A DNA stretch of 64,000 bases. Source: an uncultured Dehalococcoidia bacterium (GTDB lineage Bacteria; Chloroflexota; Dehalococcoidia; Lucifugimonadales; Australimonadaceae). The notes under the pieces are model-generated. The model saw only the letters and a list, made by a program, of their open reading frames with translations, searched no databases and was not told the DNA's origin. This document shows, one piece after another, positions 7,691-17,378 of this stretch. Positions within the stretch are counted from its first letter, which is position 1. The number at the start of each line of letters is the position of its first letter. Where the stretch lies: NCBI GenBank assembly GCA_958295525.1, contig OY282355.1, positions 1-64,000 on the forward strand, in the 5' to 3' direction. Both the position numbers and the translations under genes were made by a program.

Positions 7691-8902
7691 CTACGCGCTC
7701 CCGCGCGGGCCGAGGTCGGCGAGGTATGCCTCGTAGTTGCGGCGCGTCTCGGCGATGTGGTCGCCGCCGAACTTCTCGAGGAAGGCGTCCGCGAGCGTGA
7801 ACAGCGTCATCGCCTCCGCAATGACGCCGCAGGTCGGGACGAACGTGACGTCGCTGCGCTCGTAGTGCGCCTGATCGAGTTTCCCCGTCGTCAGGTCAAC
7901 GGAAGGCAGCGGAGTCATCATAGTGGCGATGGGCTTGACGACGGCGCGGATGACGAGGGGCTCGCCGGTGGTCATTCCGCCCTCCAGCCCGCCCGCGTTG
8001 TTGGTGCGGCGGGGCCACGCGCGCGCCCACGAGCCGTCGGCGTTGCGCTCCCACTCCTCTATAGGCTTGATGACGTCGTGCACTTTGGAGCCGCGCAGGT
8101 CGGCGAGCGCGAACCCTTTGCCGATCTCCACGCCCTTGACGGCGTTGACGCTGCCGACGGAGGCCATGAGGCGCGTGCTGAGTTTCGTGTCCCATTGAAT
8201 ATGGGAGCCGAGGCCGATTGGCAGGCTGGTGACGACCACCTCAACGACGCCGCCGAGGCTGTCGCCGGCTTCTTTCGCCGCGTCTATCTCGCGCACCATC
8301 AGCGCGCTCGCGTCCGGGTCGGCGCAGCGAACGGGCGACTCCTCGACGGCGGCCCAGTCCACGGGCTCCGGCGGATGCGCCTGCACGCCGCCGATGTTCG
8401 TGACGTGGCTGTGCGCCGCGACGCCGAATTCGGCCAGGAACGCGCGGCACGCCGCCCCCACGGCGACCCGCGCCGCCGACTCGCGCGCCGAGGAGCGCTC
8501 CAGAATGTTGCGGGCGTCGTCTTGCCGGTATTTGCTGATGCCCGGCGTGTCCGCGTGGCCGGGGCGCAGCCGGTGAATCGGGGTGACCTCGCCGTCCACG
8601 GGCTCCTTCGCCATCGTATGCGTCCACGGCTTGCCGTCCGGCCCGTTGCCCGTGAAATGGTCGCGGTTCTCGATCAGCATCGCAATCGGCGCGCCGGTCG
8701 TGAAGCCGTGCCGCACGCCGGACTGCAGAACGGCGTAGTCCGTCTCGATCTGCATCCGTCCACCGCGCCCGTAACCCATCTGCCTGCGGGCGAGGTCGGC
8801 GCGAATTCGCGCCTCCGACAGCGGCGCGCCTGCGGGAAGCCCTTCGAGAAGCGCGACGAGTCCGGGCCCGTGAGACTCGCCTGCCGTGAGAAATCGCGCC
8901 AA
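7691..8902 (-). CDS. aroC: Chorismate synthase
   Basis: This 403-residue enzyme converts 5-enolpyruvylshikimate 3-phosphate to chorismate using reduced FMN, the last step of the shikimate pathway. It begins MARFLTAGESHGPGL (first signature), continues with RRQMGYGRGGRM, has DDARNILERSSARESA in the middle and GGLEGGMTTGEPL (third signature) later. The length is normal for the family. The start is a TTG at 8902, supported by AGGAGG 9 nt upstream and by the exact fit of MARFLTAGESHG to family N-termini. It opens the minus-strand operon that ends with aroKB. The other shikimate genes (aroA, aroE, aroQ) are not in the window. Confidence 0.96.
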   Translation of the reverse strand: MARFLTAGESHGPGLVALLEGLPAGAPLSEARIRADLARRQMGYGRGGRMQIETDYAVLQSGVRHGFTTGAPIAMLIENRDHFTGNGPDGKPWTHTMAKEPVDGEVTPIHRLRPGHADTPGISKYRQDDARNILERSSARESAARVAVGAACRAFLAEFGVAAHSHVTNIGGVQAHPPEPVDWAAVEESPVRCADPDASALMVREIDAAKEAGDSLGGVVEVVVTSLPIGLGSHIQWDTKLSTRLMASVGSVNAVKGVEIGKGFALADLRGSKVHDVIKPIEEWERNADGSWARAWPRRTNNAGGLEGGMTTGEPLVIRAVVKPIATMMTPLPSVDLTTGKLDQAHYERSDVTFVPTCGVIAEAMTLFTLADAFLEKFGGDHIAETRRNYEAYLADLGPRGSA

Positions 8903-8974
8903 GACTGGGCGCCTCCTATCGTGAATTGGCCTCTATTCTACACGGCTGGAATGGAACAACGGCGCTCATGGGGC

Positions 8975-9090
8975 AAGGGGGCGGGATTCCCGCCTTCGCG
9001 GGAACGACGACAGGGGGCGGGAACCGTCAAGGGGACGAGGTTCCCGCCTGCGCGGGAACGACGGGGCAAGGGGGCGGGAATGACGAGACA
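8975..9090. repeat. Dispersed palindromic repeats between aroC and valS
   Basis: Three or four copies, in reverse orientation to the 3.9-kb array, have cores such as ATTCCCGCCTTCGCGGGAA and TTCCCGCCTGCGCGGGAA. Unlike most clusters, this one lies between two divergent genes, so a pure terminator role cannot explain every copy. Confidence 0.8.
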
Positions 9091-9200
9091 AGGCGCGGAA
9101 CGACCGGAACGACAGGGGCTTCGGACGCCTGCGCCGTTGACCGCGCGCCCTTTGGCCAATAATATCGTTAGCCTACATCCCCGTTCCCGGAGTCCCGCCT

Positions 9201-11897
9201 ATGACGACCGCCCCCGCCCGCGAGCCGCTTCCCAAAGCCTACGACCACGCGCAGGTCGAGAGCAATCTGTACGAATGGTGGGAGCGCTCCGGCTTTTTCA
9301 GAGCGACTCCCGACCCGGCCAAGCAGCCCTTCACGGTCATTATGCCGCCCCCGAACGTCACGGGAGAACTGCATCTCGGCCACGCTCAGCGCGCCGCGAT
9401 AGAGGACGCTCTCGTCCGCTGCCGCCGGATGAAGGGCGACGCCGCGCTGTACCTTCCGGGAACCGACCACGCCGGCATCGCAACGCAGGTCGTCGTCGAG
9501 CGGCGCCTCGCCGACGAGGAACTGACGCGCCACGACATCGGCCGCGAGGCGTTCCTCGAGCGCGTGTGGGACTGGGTGGAGAAGACCGGCGACACGATAG
9601 ACAACCAGCACCGCCGGCTCGGAGCGTCGTGCGACTGGGAGCGCAAGACGTTCACGCTCGACCCCGGGCCCGTCCGCGCCGTCCGCGCGACGTTCAAGAA
9701 CCTCTACGACGAGGGGCTGATTTACCGGGGCGAGCGCATCATCAACTGGTGCGTCAGTTGCCGCACCGCCCTCTCCGACTTGGAGGTCGAGCACGAGGAC
9801 GAGAAGGGCAGCCTCTACTACATTCGCTACCCCTACGAGGACGGCTCCGGCCACGTCACCGTGGCCACCACGCGCCCTGAAACGCTTTTGGGCGACACGG
9901 CCGTCGCGGTCAACCCGAACGACGAACGCTACGCGGGCGCGGCGGGCAAGCGCGCGCGCCTTCCCGTGCTGGGGCGGCTCATTCCCATCATCGCGGACGA
10001 GGCCGTCTCCGCCGAATTCGGCACGGGCGCGCTGAAGATAACCCCGGGGCACGACCCGAACGACTTCGAGATCGGGGAGCGCCACGCCTTGCCCGTCATC
10101 AATGTCCTCAACGAGGACGGAACGCTGAACGGCGAGGCCGGCCCCTACGCCGGAGTCGAGCGTTTCGAGGCGCGGAAGGCGATCGCCGCGCAATTGGAGC
10201 GCGAGGGGCTGCTTGAGAAGGTCGAGCCGCACGCGCATTCCATCGGCCATTGCCAGCGCAGCGGCGACGTAGTGGAGCCCATCGTCTCGATGCAGTGGTT
10301 CGTGAAGATCGGCCCGCTGGCCGAGCCGGCGCTCGCCGCCGTTCGGGACGGGCGCATCCGCGTCGCGCCGGAGCGTTTCGTCCGCGTCTACGAGAACTGG
10401 ATGGAGAACATCCGCGACTGGTGCATATCCCGCCAACTCTGGTGGGGGCACCGCATCCCCGTTTGGTACTGCGGGAAATGCGGCCATCTCACCGTCGCGG
10501 CGGACGACCCCGCCCAATGCGAATCGTGCGGCTCGGACGACCTCGCGCAGGACGAGGACGTGCTGGACACGTGGTTCTCGTCGGCCCTGTGGACGCACTC
10601 CACGCTCGGCTGGCCGGACGCCAACGCCGACTTGGACTATTTCTACCCCACGTCCGTGATGGAGACGGGCTACGACATCCTCTTCTTCTGGGTCGCCCGG
10701 ATGATTATGATGGGGATGAAAAATATGGGCGACGTTCCGTTCCGCTCGGTCTACCTGAGCGGGCTCATCCGCGACGAGCACGGGCAAAAGATGAGCAAGA
10801 CGAAGGGGAACGTCCGCGATCCGTTGGACATCATAGACCGCTACGGCGCGGACGCGCTCCGCTTCGCGCTGACGACGGGGAGCGCCCCCGGCAGCGACGT
10901 CCGCTTCAGCGACGACCGCATCGAGTCCGCGCGCAACTTCGCCAACAAACTCTGGAATATGGGCAGGTTCGTCATCGGCCAGGTCGAGGGACGGGACGGG
11001 CTCGACGGCTGGTACGCCTCGCCGCCGCGCGAGCATCGGCAGGACAGGTGGATGCTCTCCAAAGCGCAGCAGACCGCCGTCCGCGTGAACGACCTCATCG
11101 CCGAATTCCAACTCGGCGAGGCGGAGCGCGTCCTCCACGATTTCCTTTGGAGCGACTTCGCGGACTGGTATATCGAACTCGCCAAAGTCCGGCTGCGCGA
11201 GGGCGACGATCAGCCCCGCCGCGCGCTCGCCCACGTGCTGGAGCGCTCCCTGCGCCTCCTCCATCCGTTTATGCCGTTCGTCACGGAGGAGATCTGGCGG
11301 CGCTTGACCGCCGTCCTTCCGGACGAGGGCTCCCTCCCCGAGTCCATTATGATCGCTCCCTACCCGGATCCGAAGGCGCGCCTTTCCGTCGAGGAACTCG
11401 CCGCCCGCCGCGAGGCGGACGCTCCCGCGTCGGAGGAGGTGGAACTGCTGCTAGACGTCATTCGGGCGATACGGAACGTCCGCGCCGAATTCAAGATCGA
11501 TCCGCGGCTGCCGCTTGACGCGGCCATCGCGGCGCCGCCCGCGACCGCCGCGGCGCTGGAGGCGGAGAGCGGCGCGATTCGGAGTCTCGCCCGCGTCGGC
11601 GCGCTCCGGTTCGGAGAGGCGGACGCGGGGCCGGACACGGCGCGGCTGGTTGTGCGGAACGTCGCTATCGCCCTCGACGTCGGCGACGCGGTGGATTTGC
11701 GCGCCGAGGCGGAGCGGCTGCGCGGAGAAGCGGCGGCGGCGCGGGCGCGTCTCGCGGGGCTGGAGGAGCGCCTCGCCAACCCGCAATTCGTCGAGAAGGC
11801 GCCCCCGGACGTCGTGGAGCGCGAGCGCGCCCGCCTGCGGGACGGCCAAGCGCGGCTGGAGCGCATCGCGGAACTGCTGCGCGAGATAGGAGCGTAA
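9201..11897 (+). CDS. valS: Valyl-tRNA synthetase
   Basis: This 898-residue class I aminoacyl-tRNA synthetase charges tRNA-Val. Visible motifs are PPPNVTGELHLGHA (HIGH box, about residue 55), the editing-domain TTRPETLLGDTAVAVN, a zinc-like CGKCG...CESCG pair near 423, and QKMSKTKGN (KMSKS loop, about 530). The C-terminus is the family's Ala/Arg/Glu-rich coiled coil ending in a leucine-rich helix. The length is normal. The ATG at 9201 has CGGAG about 10 nt upstream. The gene is alone on its strand after a repeat cluster, with an MFS gene 64 bp downstream. Confidence 0.97.
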   Translation: MTTAPAREPLPKAYDHAQVESNLYEWWERSGFFRATPDPAKQPFTVIMPPPNVTGELHLGHAQRAAIEDALVRCRRMKGDAALYLPGTDHAGIATQVVVERRLADEELTRHDIGREAFLERVWDWVEKTGDTIDNQHRRLGASCDWERKTFTLDPGPVRAVRATFKNLYDEGLIYRGERIINWCVSCRTALSDLEVEHEDEKGSLYYIRYPYEDGSGHVTVATTRPETLLGDTAVAVNPNDERYAGAAGKRARLPVLGRLIPIIADEAVSAEFGTGALKITPGHDPNDFEIGERHALPVINVLNEDGTLNGEAGPYAGVERFEARKAIAAQLEREGLLEKVEPHAHSIGHCQRSGDVVEPIVSMQWFVKIGPLAEPALAAVRDGRIRVAPERFVRVYENWMENIRDWCISRQLWWGHRIPVWYCGKCGHLTVAADDPAQCESCGSDDLAQDEDVLDTWFSSALWTHSTLGWPDANADLDYFYPTSVMETGYDILFFWVARMIMMGMKNMGDVPFRSVYLSGLIRDEHGQKMSKTKGNVRDPLDIIDRYGADALRFALTTGSAPGSDVRFSDDRIESARNFANKLWNMGRFVIGQVEGRDGLDGWYASPPREHRQDRWMLSKAQQTAVRVNDLIAEFQLGEAERVLHDFLWSDFADWYIELAKVRLREGDDQPRRALAHVLERSLRLLHPFMPFVTEEIWRRLTAVLPDEGSLPESIMIAPYPDPKARLSVEELAARREADAPASEEVELLLDVIRAIRNVRAEFKIDPRLPLDAAIAAPPATAAALEAESGAIRSLARVGALRFGEADAGPDTARLVVRNVAIALDVGDAVDLRAEAERLRGEAAAARARLAGLEERLANPQFVEKAPPDVVERERARLRDGQARLERIAELLREIGA

Positions 11898-11961
11898 CGC
11901 CATCAGGAGTCTCAATGCAACGCGGGAGGCGGCGCCCCGCATCGCAGGCGGCGCGTAACTG

Positions 11962-13242
11962 ATGCAAGCCGCGCCGTCCTCCGGAATTGCGGCGGGCAAA
12001 CTGCGCCCGGAGTTGATCATCATCGTCGGGGGGCTGATCTCCTCGGCGCACGCCTCGATGATGATCGTGACGCCGGTGATGCCGGATTTCATCGACCTCA
12101 TCGGCGGATCCGTTTTCACGCTGGGGCTGGCGTTCTCGTTCTACGGCGCCGGCCGCTTTCTCACGAACATTCCCGCCGGGGCGCTCTCCGAAAAGGTCGG
12201 GCGGAAGTGGATCATCACCATCGGCGGGCTTGGCGTTGCGGTGTTCGCAACGCTCAGCGGCGTCGCGGACGACATTCCGACGTTCCTCGCTTTCCGCTTC
12301 CTCTGCGGCGTCGCCAGTTCGATGACCATCGTAATTGCGAACGTCGTGGCTGCGGATCTGAGCACCGTGGACAATCGCGGCCGCGTGCTGGGGCTGCTGC
12401 ACGGGATGCAACTGGTGGTCGGCACGGGCAGCCCCGCGCTGGGCGGACTGGTCGGGGAACTCTTCGGGCCGCGGGCGCCGTTCTACGTTTGCGGCGTCGC
12501 GGTGCTCTTGTTCGCGCTGTGGGGAATCGCCCGTCTGCCGGAGACGCGCCCCGCCCCCGGAAGCCCGGACGCGGGGGAGCGCGTCCGGCATAGCGCATCC
12601 CCGCGGGGCGCGCTCTTTCTGCTGCGCGACGCGAGTTTCTTCATCGTGTGCGTAACGGGCTTCACCACGTTCTTCTTGCGCGGAGGAATGGCGACAACGC
12701 TCATCCCGGAGTTCGCCCACGACGTCCTCGAACTCGGGCCCGGGGCGATCGGCTTGCTGTTCACGTTCTCGTCGCTGATGCACGGGGCGCTGATCTATCC
12801 GGCGGGCGCGATGGCGGACAAATTGGGGCGCAAGATCGTCATCATTCCGGCCGGGATTCTCACGGGCGTCTCCATCGCAGCGCTGCCGTTCGCCGACGCC
12901 CTGCCGACGTTCGTTGGAGCGTTCGCGCTGCTGCATATCGCGCAGGGATGGGGCGGGCAGGCGCCCGTGGCGTATGTCGCCGACCTTGCGCCGCATGGAA
13001 TGCGGGGAATGGCCATCGGCCTCTACCGGACGTTCGGGGACGCGGCGGGCTTCATCGGCCCGGTGATCTCCACCAGCCTCGTGGCGCTCTCGTATCACGT
13101 AGCGTTCGGCTTCAACGCCGCGCTGTGGACGCTTTCGATCATCGCGTTCGCCTACGTCGCGGTGGAGACGGCGGGCAAGCATCGCAAGCGCGGCCCCATC
13201 GCCGCGCCGGAAAGCGCGGCGGCGGAGCGCGTCCAAGCGTAG
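11962..13242 (+). CDS. MFS transporter
   Basis: This 426-residue protein has about 12 hydrophobic segments. The major-facilitator loop motif appears as GALSEKVGRKW between segments 2 and 3 (about residue 73) and in half-matching form as GAMADKLGRKI in the second half, so both six-helix halves are complete. A charged linker (about residues 190-215) separates them. The substrate is not evident from sequence; efflux of small molecules is typical. It lies 64 bp after valS on the same strand with no strong Shine-Dalgarno, so it may be co-transcribed. Confidence 0.85.
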   Translation: MQAAPSSGIAAGKLRPELIIIVGGLISSAHASMMIVTPVMPDFIDLIGGSVFTLGLAFSFYGAGRFLTNIPAGALSEKVGRKWIITIGGLGVAVFATLSGVADDIPTFLAFRFLCGVASSMTIVIANVVAADLSTVDNRGRVLGLLHGMQLVVGTGSPALGGLVGELFGPRAPFYVCGVAVLLFALWGIARLPETRPAPGSPDAGERVRHSASPRGALFLLRDASFFIVCVTGFTTFFLRGGMATTLIPEFAHDVLELGPGAIGLLFTFSSLMHGALIYPAGAMADKLGRKIVIIPAGILTGVSIAALPFADALPTFVGAFALLHIAQGWGGQAPVAYVADLAPHGMRGMAIGLYRTFGDAAGFIGPVISTSLVALSYHVAFGFNAALWTLSIIAFAYVAVETAGKHRKRGPIAAPESAAAERVQA

Positions 13243-13355
13243 GGGGGGGCGGACGGCGGCGCGGCTCGCGGGCGCCTGGCGAATTCGCAGGCGCTTGGCG
13301 TCAAGGGCGCGCGGCTCGCGGAACGCTCCGTCAGCCCCGCGACGCGCTGGCGGGG

Positions 13356-14606
13356 CTAGAACGCGAGGTTTACTGACACGCTGGACGCTGGGCGGCTCGT
13401 GTCGTACACGCTTGTAGCGCTGGCCATCCTGCCGCCGGACCAGAACTCCACTCGCGCGTCCTCGTACCCGCCCTCGGGCACATCCACGGGGAAGTCGTAC
13501 TCCCCCCGGGTGGTCGTTGAGAAACAGTCCCAAGCATCAGGTTTGCCCTGCTTGATCAGCCGCGCATAGAGCAGAGAGCCGACCGGAGCGCCTTGCCCGC
13601 CAATCGTCATATTCCCATGGAAAATGACGGGAAATGCAGGGGGTGCGCTCGGCACGCCGTCCGTCCCGCTTGCTTGTTTCGGCGGGCAACCGCTTTGCCC
13701 TCCCCGCAGGATCGGCACCGCAATGCTCCCGACCTCCGCCGAAGCCACGACGTAGACCTCATTCCCCGTGGATATGGCGTTGCGGACAAGGAAGGCTCTG
13801 GGAAGGCGAATTCCCTGGATCTGTCCTATGGCGTTGACGACCAACGCTCCATTGGTCGTGGCGTTGTCGGCGGCCTGTATCTGAAGGTAGTTATACCCGC
13901 TGAAGCCCGGCCTGAAACCGGTTATTCTCGTGTTGAACACGGTGGGCGCGGCGTTCGGCGTGCCGCTGTACTGAACCAGCCCCATAGCCGCGTTCACGGA
14001 GGGCTGGCCGCTCGAGAACGGGAGGAACGGGTATGTCCGAGACGCTCCGACCGGACGAAGGAGCGCCAGCCCTGAATTGTCGTCCCTGCCGGCCACCCAT
14101 GCTTGGCCGGTCGCGCCGTCCGCGAAACGGAATTCCGCCAGCGGGGCGTTGCCCAAGTCCTGCGACGAGGTGATGATCTCGCCCTGGGCGTTGAACGCGA
14201 CGCCCGTCCACGTGTTCCCGCCCGCCTTCAACTCAACGACTGCGCTTCTTGCTAGAGCCAGCGACTCTTGGAACGATGGCGTCGGCGTGATGGTTGGCGT
14301 CGCCGTGGCGGCGGGGGTGGGCGTCGCGGTCGGCTCAGGCGTCGCCGTGGGGGTAGGCGTGGGCTCGGGGGTGGGCGTCGCGGTGGGGGTGGGCGTCGCG
14401 GTGGGGGTGGGAGTCGCCGTGGGCGTAGGGGTAGGCGTCGCCGTGGGCGTAGGGGTCACCGTGGGAGTAGGCGTGGGGGTGGGCGTCGCCGTCGGGCGCG
14501 GCGTCGGCGTGGGAGGCTCGCTCGGTGGCGTTGGGGCCGGCGAACTGCACGCGGCGAAGAGCGCGAGCCCGGCAAGGATGGTTAAAGCAAGCAGGAGCGT
14601 CCGCAT
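13356..14606 (-). CDS. Pro/Thr-stalk lipoprotein with degenerate trypsin-like domain
   Basis: The start at 14606 gives [20 protein letters not shown], a clean lipoprotein signal with its lipobox Cys at residue 20; the longer frame to 14687 only adds non-signal sequence. Residues about 22-110 are a Pro/Thr/Ala stalk. After it comes a trypsin/HtrA-like beta fold ([53 protein letters not shown]). The positions where a protease has His and Ser read SSQDLG and TTNGAL, so the catalytic His and Ser appear lost, while the Asp-containing DDNSGLALL remains. The C-terminal 90 residues form a second beta domain ([20 protein letters not shown]...). It is probably a surface binding protein rather than an active protease. 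It stands alone, convergent with the MFS gene. Confidence 0.75.
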   Translation of the reverse strand: MRTLLLALTILAGLALFAACSSPAPTPPSEPPTPTPRPTATPTPTPTPTVTPTPTATPTPTPTATPTPTATPTPTATPTPEPTPTPTATPEPTATPTPAATATPTITPTPSFQESLALARSAVVELKAGGNTWTGVAFNAQGEIITSSQDLGNAPLAEFRFADGATGQAWVAGRDDNSGLALLRPVGASRTYPFLPFSSGQPSVNAAMGLVQYSGTPNAAPTVFNTRITGFRPGFSGYNYLQIQAADNATTNGALVVNAIGQIQGIRLPRAFLVRNAISTGNEVYVVASAEVGSIAVPILRGGQSGCPPKQASGTDGVPSAPPAFPVIFHGNMTIGGQGAPVGSLLYARLIKQGKPDAWDCFSTTTRGEYDFPVDVPEGGYEDARVEFWSGGRMASATSVYDTSRPASSVSVNLAF

Positions 14607-14795
14607 TGGCCTCACGTCGAATGTTGAATTCCGGCGCCCGCAAGCGGACGCGCAGACCAGTATAGCCGACGCCCGCAGGCGCTCCAACGCCTTAGCGCCC
14701 CCGTTTCGCGCGGTTTGCGGGCTCCGCGTCGCCCGCCAAGTCAGGGCGTGGCGGGTGGGCGCGCTTGGCGTGGCGTCGAAAAACTGCGCAAGGGC

Positions 14796-14948
14796 TTAGG
14801 AGGGGGGTATGTCCGCTTGGAGCACGTCCAGCAGATCGGAGGCGACGAACAGTTTGCGCTTTCCGGCGGGCTTTTCGCGGAGGATGCCGGCCCTTACGAG
14901 CCGGTCGACGACGCTGCGCGCCCCCGGGTTGCAATAGGTGCAAGAACT
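14796..14948 (-). pseudogene. Remnant of a Fic-family protein (C-terminal end only)
   Basis: The minus strand from about 14948 to a TAA at 14796-14798 reads ...ARSVVDRLVRAGILREK, PAGKRKLFVASDLLDVLQ and a stop. This matches the C-terminal winged-helix tail common to Fic/DOC AMP-transferase proteins, in which a divergent helix-turn-helix is followed by 'FVADELLDIL'. No Fic motif (HPFxxGNGR) or upstream coding sequence remains; the reading frame runs into an AT-richer stretch at about 14945. I infer a gene deleted except for its last 45-50 codons. Confidence 0.55.
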
Positions 14949-15152
14949 GAAACTCCAGTTAGTGTTTGGACGGCAAGTTAAACGAATCGCCCCAAAAGTT
15001 ACAATTCGCCTGAAATCAGTAACTTGCGTTACATTCTCTAGCGCTCGCCGTTTCGGGGGCGGGATTCCCGCCTTCGCGGTCAGGGCGATAGCGCTTGCGC
15101 GCCCCGTCGCGCTCCCCCGCTCCCCTACGCCCCCCGTCGCGCCCCCCGCAGC
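14949..15152. other. Non-coding, AT-richer junction
   Basis: Between the fic remnant and tctB. It contains an inverted pair AAGTTAC (about 14996) / GTAACTT (about 15018) and one dispersed-repeat copy near 15060-15078. No coding frame is credible. Its lower GC than both neighbours suggests it is the scar of the deletion or insertion that removed most of the fic gene. Confidence 0.4.
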
Positions 15153-15794
15153 CTACTCCCGCCCGAAGAACGAATCGTAGACCCCGTGCCAGGCGTTCAC
15201 CGCGGCGTCCCATATCCCGCCGATGATCGGCCAGTCGCGGGCGACCGGCGTGCCCCACTCCGCGATGAGCAGGTAGCCGTAGATGAAGTTGACGACGAGG
15301 AGGATGAATACGGCGGGGATGATCGTCCAATACCACTTCGCCTTGCCGAAAATGATGAGGTAGAGGATGGTGTAGGCGGGCACGGCGATGTGGAAGCCGA
15401 TAATCCACACGCCCAGCAGCAGCAGCGCCGTCGTGCCGAGCAGTTGAACCCAGCGCAGCGCGACCACGGACGAAGCAGCGCCGGCGTCGAGGAAGCCAGT
15501 GTCCATAATCTGTCCCGGCTCGCTCGACGCGCCTGCGCGGAAGAGGGAAATGACGCGCCACACCCAGAAGGGCATTCCGAAGAAGACGGCCATCCGGGGA
15601 AGCAGCCATCCACCGTCGCTCCAGTCCAGCCGCCAAGGCAGCCACGCCAATCCTCCGGCGTCCTTGTCGACGGAATCCCAGTACATATAGATGAAGAACG
15701 CGCCCACGGCCAAGAGGAGGATAACCTCGCCGATGAACTCCGTGGAGGTGAAGCGTTTGCGCGGGTTCGCGCCGTTGCCCGTCGGCGTCGTCAT
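15153..15794 (-). CDS. Tripartite tricarboxylate transporter, small membrane subunit TctB
   Basis: This protein of about 213 residues has four to five hydrophobic segments: FIGEVILLLAVGAFFIYMYW near the N-terminus, then GMPFWVWRVISLF, LLLLGVWIIGFHIAVPAY and FILLVVNFIYGYLL. It follows TctA directly, in the usual place for the poorly conserved TctB subunit of TTT-family secondary transporters, which take up carboxylates using an ion gradient. The ATG at 15794 overlaps the tctA stop (TGATG); a GTG one codon earlier is also possible. Assignment rests on topology and on the gene order tctC-tctA-tctB. Confidence 0.8.
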   Translation of the reverse strand: MTTPTGNGANPRKRFTSTEFIGEVILLLAVGAFFIYMYWDSVDKDAGGLAWLPWRLDWSDGGWLLPRMAVFFGMPFWVWRVISLFRAGASSEPGQIMDTGFLDAGAASSVVALRWVQLLGTTALLLLGVWIIGFHIAVPAYTILYLIIFGKAKWYWTIIPAVFILLVVNFIYGYLLIAEWGTPVARDWPIIGGIWDAAVNAWHGVYDSFFGRE

Positions 15795-17323
15795 CACTCG
15801 AGAACCTCTTGGCGCCCCTCGGCCGGGCCGGGCCGCTGAATGCGCGCCGCGTTCCGCTGCACCCGCATTCCAATCGCCGCGCCGACCACCACTATCACGA
15901 TAATGCCTATGAACTGCCAGCGCTCAAACATCTGCCATCCGTAGGTGTTAACGGCGATCCACAGCCACTTCTCGACGACCTTGCCCAGCACGACGGCGAT
16001 CACGATGGGCGGACGGGGCCAGCCGTAGGCTTTCATAAACAGGCCCAGCACGCCCGCCCCCGCGAACAGCGCCAGGTCGCCCACGGACTGCGACGTTTGG
16101 TACACCCCAATGACGATGACGGCCATCACGAGCGGAAAGAGGACATTGGGCGGAATGACGGTGACTTTTGCGATGAGCGGGGCGAACCGCAGGACGACCG
16201 GCACGACGATGATGTTGGCGAGCACGATCGTCCAGATGAGCGCGATGGTGAGGTCGAGGTGCTGGTTCAGCATCGGGGGGCCCGGCTGAATGCCGACGAG
16301 GATGAGCATCGCTAGAATCAGCGCCATCCCCGGGCTCCCCGGTATCGAGAAGAAGAGCGTCGGCACGAGCACGCCGCCGTCAATCGCGTTGTTCGACGCC
16401 TCCGGCGCGATGACGCCCCGGATGTCGCCTTTGCCGAACGACTCCATCGCGCCTCGCTCGGTCTGCCTCGCCTGCGCGTAAGCGATCCAGTGCGCGGGGA
16501 CGGCGCCCAGCCCGGGCATCATCCCCACGAACGCGCCGATCAGCGATGACCGGGCGATGAGCCACTTGTGGCGCATCGCCTCGCGCATCCCCTTCTTGAC
16601 GTCGCTCCCCGAGCCGGAGAGCACCTCGTCCAGCCGCTCCGTGGCGATCGTCGTGTTGCTCACCACAAGGTTCGCCAGTTCCGGTATGGCGAACAGCCCC
16701 AGCAGCACCGGCACGAGCGGCAATTCGTCCCAGAGGTACGAAATGCCCATATTCGCGCGAACTTCCCCGGTGATGGGGGAGAACCCGATCAGCGAGATGG
16801 CCAGCCCGAAGCCGGCGGTGAGCAGCCCCTTCACCATCGCCCCTGAGCTCAGCAGCGCGACGGTGGCGATGCCGAGCAGCCCGAGCAGGAAGAATTCGGC
16901 GGCTCCGAAGAGTTTGAGCAGTTCCCGCGCCACGGGCAGCACCGCCATCAGCATCGCCGCCCCGATGACGCCGCCGATCAGCGAGGAGACGTAGACCGCG
17001 CCGAGCGCCTCGCCCGCGCGCCCCTGCCGCGCCATCGGATAGCCGTCAATGATCGTCGCTTGCGACCCGCGCGAGCCGGGTATCCCGATGAGGATGGAGG
17101 GTATCGGCTCCGTCGCGTCGTTCGCGGCGGCGTAGAAGACCGCCGCAGGCAGCGCGATGAACGGGTCCAGTTGCGCCGCGAACGACAGCAGCAGAATGAA
17201 CACGGGCACGCCGCCCGCGATCATCACGCCGTTGAACAGCGCGATGGGGGTGATGATCGCGAACGCCAGCAGCGGTCCAGGGCTGAACAACTGCTGAGCG
17301 GCGCTGACGATTGCTTCCCACAT
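15794..17323 (-). CDS. Tripartite tricarboxylate transporter, large membrane subunit TctA
   Basis: This 509-residue protein has about 11-12 membrane segments and the TctA hallmark ILIGIPGSRGSQATIIDGYP near residue 80, followed by MARQGRAGEAL; the matching second-half motif is FFSIPGSPGMALILAML. TctA is the transport channel of the TTT system, taking substrate delivered by the TctC binding protein. The length is typical. It starts with ATG at 17323, 56 bp after the tctC stop, and overlaps tctB at its 3' end, so the three genes form one operon. Confidence 0.92.
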   Translation of the reverse strand: MWEAIVSAAQQLFSPGPLLAFAIITPIALFNGVMIAGGVPVFILLLSFAAQLDPFIALPAAVFYAAANDATEPIPSILIGIPGSRGSQATIIDGYPMARQGRAGEALGAVYVSSLIGGVIGAAMLMAVLPVARELLKLFGAAEFFLLGLLGIATVALLSSGAMVKGLLTAGFGLAISLIGFSPITGEVRANMGISYLWDELPLVPVLLGLFAIPELANLVVSNTTIATERLDEVLSGSGSDVKKGMREAMRHKWLIARSSLIGAFVGMMPGLGAVPAHWIAYAQARQTERGAMESFGKGDIRGVIAPEASNNAIDGGVLVPTLFFSIPGSPGMALILAMLILVGIQPGPPMLNQHLDLTIALIWTIVLANIIVVPVVLRFAPLIAKVTVIPPNVLFPLVMAVIVIGVYQTSQSVGDLALFAGAGVLGLFMKAYGWPRPPIVIAVVLGKVVEKWLWIAVNTYGWQMFERWQFIGIIVIVVVGAAIGMRVQRNAARIQRPGPAEGRQEVLE

Positions 17324-17378
17324 TCGGCCGGCGTCCTTTTCCGGCGGCGGAGCGTTCCCGCCCCGCCGCCATTCGCCT

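Noticed and set aside
9168-11264. 698-codon frame opposite valS
   Set aside because: valS has all class I synthetase motifs on the plus strand; the antisense frame lacks any motif.
13280-13310. GCGCTTGGCGTCAAGG-like motif also near 14761 and 58133
   Set aside because: Only three loose copies without palindrome or common context; not enough for a repeat family.
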